Of a stretch of 37,379 bases of DNA, positions 1 through 8,200 are shown one piece after another. The notes under the pieces were generated by a model, which had not been told where the DNA came from, did not search any database, and saw nothing but the letters and a program-made list of their open reading frames with translations. The translations under genes and the position numbers were made by a program. Source of the DNA: Phaeodactylibacter sp. (GTDB lineage Bacteria; Bacteroidota; Bacteroidia; Chitinophagales; Saprospiraceae); contig JAGFJD010000154.1 in assembly GCA_024102975.1 (NCBI GenBank), forward strand, positions 1-37,379, given 5' to 3'. The stretch's first letter is position 1; each line of letters starts with the position of its first letter.

Positions 1-44
1 TATATTCGCGGCAAGAAAAAATAATCCCAATAAGGAGTTTAATT

Positions 45-1520
45 ATGACTCTTCGCTACCGTTTCTTCATAATTCTGGCCGGGTTTTTCCTGTTGGCCAA
101 CTTGCTGGTGATGAATGACCTGACGGCGCTTTGGCCGGGCCCGGAGTCCTGGCTGGCCTGGCGTTGCCTGAATGGCGAAGCGGGCGGCACTCCTTATGAA
201 CGGCTGGGCGCTCTGATATTGGGGCAGGAGGGGCTTTCCCATTTCTGGATGCGGTTGCCGGGAGCGGCCGTTTTTGCCCTGGCCCTGGCCGGCTACTGGG
301 CCATTTCCCGGAAGCTTTTTGAATCGGAAGTCCTGCTTACCACCCTTTTGGTGTTCAGCGCTTCTTTGCTGGCGCCGAACATGGCCAAAGTCGCTACCGG
401 CGATATCTGGGCAATGGCTACCCAATGGCTGGCCTTCGCCGCTATGGTCCGTTTCCTGAAGCAGCCGGCCCTGGTGTGGCGGCTGGCCTATTACGGGCTT
501 TTGTTCCTGGCGTTGTGGGCCCAGCCCCTCAATGCCCTGGTTTTTCTGATGGGCAGCGGCGCTTACCTGTACTTTCGTCATCCGCAGGGAAAAAGGCTCT
601 GGAGCCTCAACCCCTGGCTGGCCGGAGCACTGCTCTTTTTGCCTCTGTACTTTTTGGGTTGGACCACCTTTGGCCAGGCAGGTTTTCTGGTCGGTTTCCG
701 CACCGGCCGGTTCCTGTTGTGGAACCTGGCCGGGATGTTCCCCTTCCTGGGGTTCGTGCTGGCCGGTATCTGGGAGACACGCAAAAGGCTGGGCCGCCAG
801 GAGGAAATGGCCATCCTGAACGCCGCCGGCCTGATATTTTCCCTGCTGGCTCACTCCCTGGCGCTCCAGGGGGTGCTGGCGCTGGTGGTAGCCAAACAGT
901 TGAAGAGCTATTTTAACCCCAAATATCCCTATGGGACGATCGTGAAAACGGGGGCTATCCTCCACCTGGTGGCCGCCTTTTTTGTGGTCATGCCCCTTAT
1001 GGTCGGAGGGTTCCTCCAGTTTCAGGGGCCGGGCTTCCGGGCCATGCTGGCTGCCGGCGGCATCTACTGGATGTTCAGCTTTGTGGCAGTGATCGGCCTT
1101 TTCAGTTATAACCAGCGGTATTTGATCGAAGGGCTCGTCCTGGGAGGGCTTCTGGTCACCACTCTGTTCTGGCTGCAGGTCAATCCGCTGCTGCAGCAAA
1201 AAACGGCCTGGCCCCGGCAACTGGTGGAGCAAAGCCGGGAAAACACAGCTGCCCGGGGCATTGCCTCTTCGTTCCTGGTTCAGCCCGGGGAGGGGCCATT
1301 CCCTGCCCTGGCGCCCTACAGCAAGGCAGCGTACCCCGATACGCATATCCTCTCTGGCCCGAAAAGTTTGCGGCATGCCTGGGAGACCTCCCGCGAAGCC
1401 GTTTTTTTGCTGGAACGGGGAGACGCCGAAGAACTGGGGACGGCTGTTCCGTCAGATACCATCAGCGGATGGGACAGCCGCCTGAGGGCCGTCGAATACG
1501 TCTTGCTGGTGAAAAAATAG
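45..1520 (+). CDS. Multi-pass membrane protein, GT-C glycosyltransferase-like
   Basis: A 491-residue, strongly hydrophobic protein with roughly ten predicted membrane segments from residue 8 to about 380, then a soluble tail of about 110 residues. This layout, with a large first outward loop after TM1 and a small C-terminal domain, resembles lipid-linked-sugar glycosyltransferases of the GT-C fold (ArnT/PMT-like). The loop segment LAPNMAKVATGDIWAMATQ near residue 110 resembles the conserved region after the second membrane pair of that group. The classic acidic pair in loop 1 is not obvious, so substrate and activity are unassigned. The ATG is preceded by a good AAGGAG ribosome site at 32-37. 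It stands alone on its strand and is followed by a convergent microprotein gene. The coding call is firm; the family call is moderate. Confidence 0.8.
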   Translation: MTLRYRFFIILAGFFLLANLLVMNDLTALWPGPESWLAWRCLNGEAGGTPYERLGALILGQEGLSHFWMRLPGAAVFALALAGYWAISRKLFESEVLLTTLLVFSASLLAPNMAKVATGDIWAMATQWLAFAAMVRFLKQPALVWRLAYYGLLFLALWAQPLNALVFLMGSGAYLYFRHPQGKRLWSLNPWLAGALLFLPLYFLGWTTFGQAGFLVGFRTGRFLLWNLAGMFPFLGFVLAGIWETRKRLGRQEEMAILNAAGLIFSLLAHSLALQGVLALVVAKQLKSYFNPKYPYGTIVKTGAILHLVAAFFVVMPLMVGGFLQFQGPGFRAMLAAGGIYWMFSFVAVIGLFSYNQRYLIEGLVLGGLLVTTLFWLQVNPLLQQKTAWPRQLVEQSRENTAARGIASSFLVQPGEGPFPALAPYSKAAYPDTHILSGPKSLRHAWETSREAVFLLERGDAEELGTAVPSDTISGWDSRLRAVEYVLLVKK

Positions 1521-1534
1521 AGGCCCCCTCCGAT

Positions 1535-1666
1535 TCAGGCGTTCATGTAGATGAGGAACAGCAACACCAACAAAATGATGGTAGCAATGACGACTACCCT
1601 CAAGAATTTACGGGCATCGCGCTGGTCGCGCAGCTCCTGCCTCCGTTGCTTTCTCGATTTTGTCAT
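1535..1666 (-). CDS. Small single-pass membrane protein, 43 residues
   Basis: Reading the minus strand from the ATG at 1666 to the TGA at 1535 gives a 43-residue protein. The first 20 residues are very basic and polar (MTKSRKQRRQELRDQRDARK). A hydrophobic stretch of about 19 residues follows (VVVIATIILLVLLFLIYM), ending NA. A positively charged N-terminus followed by one membrane span is the normal layout of a bacterial membrane microprotein. It lies tail to tail with the GT-C-like gene, 14 bp from its stop. The ribosome site is weak (AAAGAAAA region), as is common in Bacteroidota. I do not recognise a family. The polar/hydrophobic partition argues against chance, but conservation in relatives would be needed for certainty. 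Confidence 0.55.
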   Translation of the reverse strand: MTKSRKQRRQELRDQRDARKFLRVVVIATIILLVLLFLIYMNA

Positions 1667-1852
1667 GGATATTTTCTTTTGGTTGCTAAAATCCAGAATT
1701 ATCCATTGTTAATATAGTCTTTCTTAAAAAAAATCCTTTTTTGACAAATCCCGTGGGCCGTTTTTCGTACGGGAGCACTGCGGTAGGCAGGTATAAGTGT
1801 TTCGCATGAAGCACCGTCTCCGGGACACAGGATCTGTCAAAGAACCAAAAAA
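1667..1852. other. Intergenic region upstream of folP
   Basis: AT-rich stretch separating the minus-strand microprotein start from the folP start. It contains an A8 run near 1728-1735 and a weak 5-bp inverted pair (CCCGT and ACGGG around 1750-1785). I found no TAnnTTTG -7 motif on either strand. It presumably carries the divergent promoters of the microprotein and of the folP operon, but no element can be assigned. Confidence 0.4.
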
Positions 1853-2701
1853 ATGACTATGTTGAATCCTCGCCTGACCCTCAACTGCCGGGGCTTTTTA
1901 CTCAGCCTGGAACAGCCCGTCGTAATGGGTATCCTCAACGTCACTCCCGATTCGTTCTTCGACGGAGGGAAATTCGCCCGGGAGGATGCCCTGCTGCGGC
2001 AGGCGGAGAAGATGCTGGAGGAAGGGGCCGGGATCATCGATGTCGGCGGCATGTCCTCCCGGCCGGGAGCTGAAATTGTTGACGTCGAAGAAGAATTGAA
2101 ACGGGTGATTCCGGCTGTCCGGGCCGTTCGGGAACGCTTTCCGGAGGCCATCCTCTCCATCGATACCGTCCGAAGCCGGGTAGCCCGCGAGGCGTTGGAA
2201 GCCGGAGCAGCCATTGTCAATGACATCTCTGCCGCCCGTTTCGATGATCAGATGTACGAAGAAACCGGGAAGCTGGGCGCTCCTTATGTCCTTATGCACA
2301 TGCAGGGCACGCCCCGGGATATGCAAAAGCAGCCGGTTTATGAAGACGTGGTGCGCGAGGTGCTCGATTTTTTTATCGCCGAAGTGGATAAATTACGCCG
2401 GGCGGGCGTTAAAGATATCGTTCTCGACCCCGGATTTGGCTTCGGCAAAACAGTGGGGCACAACTACCAGCTACTAAAAAACATGCATGTCTTTCAAATC
2501 CTGGATTATCCTCTGCTGGCCGGCCTGTCGAGGAAGTCCATGATCAACAAGGCGTTGGGAGTCTCCCCGGCAGGCGCGCTGAACGGCACCACTGCCCTGA
2601 ACATGGTAGCCCTGCAGCAGGGCGCCAGGATTCTTCGCGTCCATGATGTGCTACCTGCCGTAGAAACCATTAAATTGTGGGCGGAATTAGAAAAACTATA
2701 A
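1853..2701 (+). CDS. folP: Dihydropteroate synthase
   Basis: A 282-residue protein of normal length for DHPS, the TIM-barrel enzyme that joins p-aminobenzoate to the pterin pyrophosphate in folate synthesis; it is the target of sulfonamides. Family signatures are all present: VMGILNVTPDSFFDGG near residue 24, the pterin-site DVGGMSSRPGA near residue 62 (Ser where many homologues have Thr), SIDT near 102, VNDIS near 122, DPGFGFGK near 193, GLSRKSM near 222 and the C-terminal RVHDV near 262. The ATG at 1853 is chosen; a second in-frame ATG lies two codons later and cannot be excluded. It heads a compact run, with the next gene starting 3 bp after its stop. Confidence 0.96.
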   Translation: MTMLNPRLTLNCRGFLLSLEQPVVMGILNVTPDSFFDGGKFAREDALLRQAEKMLEEGAGIIDVGGMSSRPGAEIVDVEEELKRVIPAVRAVRERFPEAILSIDTVRSRVAREALEAGAAIVNDISAARFDDQMYEETGKLGAPYVLMHMQGTPRDMQKQPVYEDVVREVLDFFIAEVDKLRRAGVKDIVLDPGFGFGKTVGHNYQLLKNMHVFQILDYPLLAGLSRKSMINKALGVSPAGALNGTTALNMVALQQGARILRVHDVLPAVETIKLWAELEKL

Positions 2702-2704
2702 ACT

Positions 2705-4123
2705 TTGGCCTCCTTAGACGAACGCGATATTACCCGGCGCACGCTGAACTTCCTCAAAAGCCATTACCGGCAACGGCAACGGGAAGGGGCAACGGTGCTC
2801 AGCTCGGACATGAGAGGGGCAGGCGGGATCATCGCCGATGGCTTCCTTTCTTTCCCCCAGGTCGACGGCAGGGATTTCCGGGCGACGGTGGAGGCCACTT
2901 CCCGCACCTCACAGCACGAGGTGCGCTACGAACTGAGGCGCAGTTTGCTGGGTTGGGACAGCGCGGCGGTTTCCGCTACCCTGGCTGCGGCCGGGCTGGC
3001 CGTTTTGTACGAACAAGGCGCCCTGCCCGTAAAGCAGCTGGGCCTTGTCGCATCGGGCGCCATCCTGCTTTTCGTTTTCGGGATGTTGAGTTTTGTGTGG
3101 TCGTTCCTGCTGCGGCCTCTTCGCCGGTACAGGCAGATTTATGCCATCGAGCAGTTCAAACAGTACTATGCCGACGAGCAGTGGGTGGCCATTGCCGAAG
3201 ATGTTTTTTCCAATTACCACGACGACCGCTATTACCTGGAGCTGCGCAACCAGTGTATTTACAACGGCTTTGGCCTGGTCGTCGTCCGGGAAAGCAAGCC
3301 GCCGATCATGCAGGTGACCCCTTCCCGGCAGGACCTCTTTCAGAACCGGCGGCAACTCATCCCGCTGTTCTCCCAGGCCGAACTGAGCAAAGTGATCGGG
3401 GAGGACAAACGCATGGGATGGATACGCCGCTTCCGGTCCAACCGGCTGATCGACGTTCAGAAAAAATTCAAATACCAGATGGCGGTCTGCCTGCTCTCCC
3501 TGGCAGTGGCCGGCGGCATCTTCTACCTGGAATGGAAAGACCGCCCCCTGCGGGTGCTGGATTACGAGGAGTACCTGGCCGAAATGGCCAAAGCCTGGCA
3601 GCAAAACCGCTACAACAGCATGCCGGACACCATCCCGCCGAACCAGTATAAGATCGATACGCCTTTCGTCTGGCCCCCGCCTTACCGCAAGGAGGAAAGC
3701 CCATACCTCTCCCTGGGCCTCACTGCCGAACCCCCGCCGGCGCCGGCGCCTCTGGTTGAGCCGGACAAGCCGGAAGCGGATTTCCTCATCGCCTTTCCCG
3801 AAGTCGAAGGGCTGATCACCTACGACTGTTCCCGCCTCCGGATCGAAGGAGAGGCCTACGTCGTCCAGGAAGGCGTTTATTCGTCTTACTCCGCCGCCGC
3901 TGCCCGGATCGCCGAGCTGAGAAGCTACGGCCTGGAGACGAGCGCGCTTTGGCTGGGCTGCTTCAGCGGCGCAGGCAGGGGGTATGTCGTCTTTTTCGGC
4001 CCCGTATTCCGGGGTTCGGCGGAAACAGCCCGGGCGTTGAGCATTTACGAAACCCAACTGGGAGATAACGTGTTGAAAATAGGGCTGGAAGTCCGCTCTC
4101 TTTCTCCCAGTTTCCAACGGTAA
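2705..4123 (+). CDS. Membrane protein with SPOR-like C-terminal domain
   Basis: 472 residues. The only start that keeps the full conserved-looking N-terminus is TTG at 2705, three bases after the folP stop; the codon before it is preceded by an in-frame stop. The N-terminal 80 residues are soluble and contain a D45-G and a TVEATS (E63) arrangement loosely like the core of restriction-endonuclease-like folds. Membrane segments lie at about 85-103 and 111-136, then a cytoplasmic stretch, then a third segment at about 258-276. The outward tail has a proline-rich linker (about 340-360). It ends in a roughly 75-residue domain (YVVQEGVYSSYSAAAARIAEL then FFGPVF) with the pattern of a SPOR peptidoglycan-binding domain. 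Very close spacing to folP and to the next gene implies co-transcription. Function is not known. Confidence 0.85.
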   Translation: MASLDERDITRRTLNFLKSHYRQRQREGATVLSSDMRGAGGIIADGFLSFPQVDGRDFRATVEATSRTSQHEVRYELRRSLLGWDSAAVSATLAAAGLAVLYEQGALPVKQLGLVASGAILLFVFGMLSFVWSFLLRPLRRYRQIYAIEQFKQYYADEQWVAIAEDVFSNYHDDRYYLELRNQCIYNGFGLVVVRESKPPIMQVTPSRQDLFQNRRQLIPLFSQAELSKVIGEDKRMGWIRRFRSNRLIDVQKKFKYQMAVCLLSLAVAGGIFYLEWKDRPLRVLDYEEYLAEMAKAWQQNRYNSMPDTIPPNQYKIDTPFVWPPPYRKEESPYLSLGLTAEPPPAPAPLVEPDKPEADFLIAFPEVEGLITYDCSRLRIEGEAYVVQEGVYSSYSAAAARIAELRSYGLETSALWLGCFSGAGRGYVVFFGPVFRGSAETARALSIYETQLGDNVLKIGLEVRSLSPSFQR

Positions 4124-4125
4124 AT

Positions 4126-5103
4126 ATGCCTTTGATCCAAAAATCAACCTACCGCGCCTTCGGCCCGTTTCGGCACGGGCACGTCAATACCATATATCCC
4201 GCCCTGTTCCGGAAGGTGGCCGGCGTCCATTTTGAGCGCCAGCGGGTCACCACTCCGGATGGCGATTTTCTGGACCTCGACTGGTCTGCCCGGGGCCGCC
4301 GCTGCCTGGCCGTTATCCTGCATGGCCTGGAGGGCAATGCCAGCCGGCCCTACGTGCGGGGCATGGCCCGTTATTTCAACCAAAGAGGCTGGGATGCCCT
4401 GGGGTTCAATTTCCGGGGTTGCAGCGGAGAGCCCAACCGAAAGCTGCGGTCTTATCACGTCGGAGAAACCGGCGACCTGAAGTTTGCCCTCTCTGTTATC
4501 CTGGACGAGCGCGGCTATGAATCGGTCGCGCTGATCGGGTTCAGCCTGGGCGGCAATGTCGTCCTTAAATACCTGGGCGAGGAGGGAGATCAGGTGCCGC
4601 CCGAGGTCCGTTGCGGAATCGCCTTTTCCGTTCCCTGCGACGTCATGAGCGCCAACCGGGAAATTGACAAATGGCAGAACTGGCTTTATCGTCACCGCTT
4701 TATCGCCAGCCTCAACAACAAAGTGAAAGAGAAGGCGATCCGCTTTCCGGAACAGCTAACCCTGCCCCGGCCCATGCCCCGGGATTTCCGGGAGTTCGAC
4801 GGCCGGTTTACCGCCCCCATTCACGGCTTCCGGGATGCAGAAGACTACTGGACGCGCAACAGCAGCCTTCGTTTCCTGCCGGGCATCCGCCGGCCGGCCC
4901 TGCTGGTCAGCGCCCGGGATGATTCCTTCCTGAGCCCGGCCTGTTATCCTTCCGGGCTGGCAGAGGAGCATCCGCGCCTCTTCCTGGAGATTCCCCGCTG
5001 GGGCGGCCACGTCGGCTTCGTCTCTTCGGGCCCGGGCGGCGCCTACTGGTCGGAACGCCGCGCCTGGCAGTTCGCCGGGGAAATGGCGGGAAAAGCAGTA
5101 TAG
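4126..5103 (+). CDS. YheT-type alpha/beta-fold hydrolase
   Basis: 325 residues, matching the YheT/ABHD1-3 hydrolase family in length and order of motifs. Visible are the N-terminal GHVNTIYPALFRK, the oxyanion-side HGLEGN at 66-71, the nucleophile elbow GFSLGGN with Ser140, an acidic residue at D265/D266 (SARDDSF) and the catalytic His295 (GGHVGF). Members are thought to act as esterases on hydrophobic esters, but the physiological substrate is generally unknown. The ATG lies 2 bp after the preceding stop, so it is the last gene of the folP transcription unit. No signal peptide is visible, so it is cytoplasmic. Confidence 0.92.
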   Translation: MPLIQKSTYRAFGPFRHGHVNTIYPALFRKVAGVHFERQRVTTPDGDFLDLDWSARGRRCLAVILHGLEGNASRPYVRGMARYFNQRGWDALGFNFRGCSGEPNRKLRSYHVGETGDLKFALSVILDERGYESVALIGFSLGGNVVLKYLGEEGDQVPPEVRCGIAFSVPCDVMSANREIDKWQNWLYRHRFIASLNNKVKEKAIRFPEQLTLPRPMPRDFREFDGRFTAPIHGFRDAEDYWTRNSSLRFLPGIRRPALLVSARDDSFLSPACYPSGLAEEHPRLFLEIPRWGGHVGFVSSGPGGAYWSERRAWQFAGEMAGKAV

Positions 5104-5200
5104 ATATTAAATCTTCGTTAAATGCCGCCCGTATTAGATATATTCGCAGTCCATTGCAGTTAGACTACATGAGTAAGGTGATCAGGATGAATTAATCAGC
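5104..5200. other. Gap upstream of tamB
   Basis: 97-bp gap, more AT-rich than the genes around it. It holds a tiny ATG-initiated frame at 5169-5195 (8 codons plus TAA) just before the tamB ATG, which could be a leader peptide or chance. It contains GATCAGGATGA, part of the complement of the 17-nt hairpin found at 26651 and 37212. No consensus promoter was recognised. Confidence 0.3.
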
Positions 5201-8200
5201 ATGGAGGAAAGAGAAGAAGGCCTTCAACCGGAACAAAAGCGGCCGCCCCGCTGGAAAGCCGCCGCTCTCTTCGCCTTGCGCTGGATACAGCGCCTGGTGG
5301 TGGCCGCCCTGTTTCTTCTCCTGGGCATCGTTCTCCTGCTGCAGGTCCCGGCAGTGCAGAACTGGGCCGCCCAGAAATCCACCGCTGCTCTGAGCCGGGC
5401 CCTGGAGACGACCGTTTCCGTCAAGCGGCTCAACCTCGCTTTCCTCGACCGCCTGGTGCTGGAAGAGTTTTATGTCGAGGGGATCGGCGCCGGCGATACA
5501 GCCATCTACAGCAAACGCCTTTACGCCAACATCAGCCTCAACCCGGTCACCATTTTCCTCCGGGGGCTGGTCGTCGAGGAAATAGCACTGGATAGCGCGA
5601 TCGTCAATATCCGGACGCCGGAAGGCTCGTCCCAGAGCAATATACAGATATTACTCAGCCGGCTTTTTCCCGCCGACACCGCCGCTTTGAAAAAAGAAAA
5701 ACGCCCGTTCAAGCTGGAGGTGCAGAAATTGTCGCTGGCCGACGTCCATTTCCTTCAGGAGGATAAGGTGAAAGGGAAGCGGTTGTCGGTAATCCTCCAG
5801 AGAGGAGAACTGGTGATAGAAGAGCTCAACCTGCCTGAAAATTACGTGCACGCCCAATCCGTAGACCTGGAGAACCCCTATGTGCGCATCGACGACTACC
5901 CGGAAAAACCCCTCCCCGGCACCGACACCACTGCCCTTCCGGAGCAACTGCCGGAAAACTCCCTGGACGAAAGGCAACCGTTCTACGCCACGATCGGACA
6001 GCTGCGGGTCGCGGAGGGCAAATTCTCCCTGCACAACTGGCTTAAAGCGCCGGTGAAAACAACGCCCGCCGAAGAGCTGGATTTCAAACATCTCGACGTT
6101 TATGACATCAACATCGGGATCGACTATTTTTCCTTTTGTGAAGACAGCCTGGACTTCGAAGGCCAGGTCCGGCAGCTGGCCCTGCGCGACCTCAGCGGCT
6201 TCGTCCTGGAAAACCTCTCCGTCGGGCAGGGCAGGGTATGGTGCAAAGGCATGGAACTCAACGGGCTGAATATCAAAACGCCTTACAGCGAGATCGGGGA
6301 CACCCTCATCTTTAAGTATAACGGCTACGAAGCCTTTACGGAATTTCCCGACCGCGTCCGCATGTACGGACATCTGGACAAGTCCCAGGTGCGCCTGCGG
6401 GACATCATGACGTTTGCCACCGGACTCAAACAAAATACCTTCTTCCGCCTCAACAAAGACCGCCTGCTGTTTATCGACGGACGGGTAAAAGGCCGGGTGA
6501 ACAACCTCGACGGCGAGGAACTTTCCATCGCCCTGGAAGACAACAGCTTCGTCATGGAGGGCTCCTTCCGGTCCCGCGACCTGACCCACCGGCAGAGCGA
6601 AACGCTCAACCTCGACCTGGCGAAGCTCAAGACGAGCATGAACACCCTGCGGCAGCTCATCCCCAATTTCGCGCCGCCCCCCAACTTCGACCGGCTGGGG
6701 CAACTCAGTTTTAAAGGCCGCTTCGACGGCTACTTCTCCGACTTCGTTGCCTACGGAGAACTCGCCTCCTCCCTGGGCCGCGCCCGCATGGACATGCGCA
6801 TGAACCTCAAGCAAGGGCGCGCCAAAGCCAACTACTCCGGAAAACTCACCCTGTCCAACTTCGACCTGGGCGGCTGGTCCCAGAACTCCGATTTCGGGCT
6901 GGTTACCTTTACCTCCGCAGTCAGCGACGGCTACGGCTTGACCGCCGAGACGGCCCAGGCGGCACTCACCGCTGAAGTGCAGAGCTTTGTGTTCAAGGGG
7001 TACAACTACCAGAATGCCAGCCTGACCGGTGAGTTGAAGAAAAACCTCTTCAGCGGCCAATTCGCCATCCAGGATGACAACATTGATTTCTCTTTCCTGG
7101 GCAAAGTCGATTTCACCGATACCATCCCCAAATTCAACTTTAATGCCTTTGTCAACAAGCTGGACCTGAAACCGCTCAACCTGGCCGGGGAGAACATGGC
7201 CATTTCGGGTGATGTGTCGCTGGACCTCCGGGACAGCCGCTTTTCCAATATGGAGGGTACGGGCCAGGTAAAGAATTTCTTGCTCCGCCACGCCCGGCTG
7301 GGAAATATCTCGGTAGATTCCGTTTTTTTTAGCTCTGAATTCATCGGAAAAGATAAGAAAAGGTTCGAAGTCCATTCGGAGATCGCCGACGCCACCCTGG
7401 AAGGGGCTTTCGATATCGAACAGGTGCCCGTGGCTTTTATGCAGTACCTGTCCCGTAATTTCCCGGAGTTTTTTCAGCGGCTGGGGCTCAAAGCGCCCGA
7501 AAAGGAAGTCCGCCCTCAGAGTTTTTCCTTCAATGCCCGGATTTCCGATTCCAAAAACCTGCTGGCGGTGTTTGACAGCCGCCTGGGGGCCATCCGCAAT
7601 GCTACGGTTGAGGGATATTTTGACAACGTCCTGGACTCCATCTGGGCATTTGTCGATGTGCCGCAGTTTCGTTTCGATAAAATAGAACTGAACGGCGCCG
7701 GCGTGATGATTCGGCTGGAACAATCCTTCGGCAACATCGACCTGGCCGTGGCCGAGCCGGTGCTGAACCAGAAGACTTACCTGTCGCCGGTTAAAGTGCT
7801 GGGCCTGCTGGAACGCGACACCTTCGATATTGCCCTGGCCTATGAATCGGAAGGCATGTCTTTCCTGGATAAGCTCAACCTCAATGCCCGCCTGTTCCTG
7901 CCCGACAGCCTGAACTACCGCGTAGAGTTCAGCCAATCCAACCTGGTGCTCCTGGAAACGCCCTGGCTGATCAACAACAAGAATTACATCACCTTCAGGA
8001 AAGGGCAAATCGACACCCGGAACTTCCTGCTGACCAACGGAAGCCGCCAGATCAAACTGGAAGGGGTGGCCGACAAAGGCCTCAGGTTGGGCCTGTACAA
8101 TTTTGACTTCAGCTTTATTGACGACATCTGGGATTACGATCAACTTGATTTTGCCGGGCGCTTCAATGTCATCGCGGAGGTGGAAAATATTTTCCAGCTC

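Noticed and set aside
39..1376. 445-codon minus-strand frame over the first gene
   Set aside because: Gln/Pro/Gly-rich product typical of an antisense shadow of a hydrophobic gene; no domain or ribosome site.
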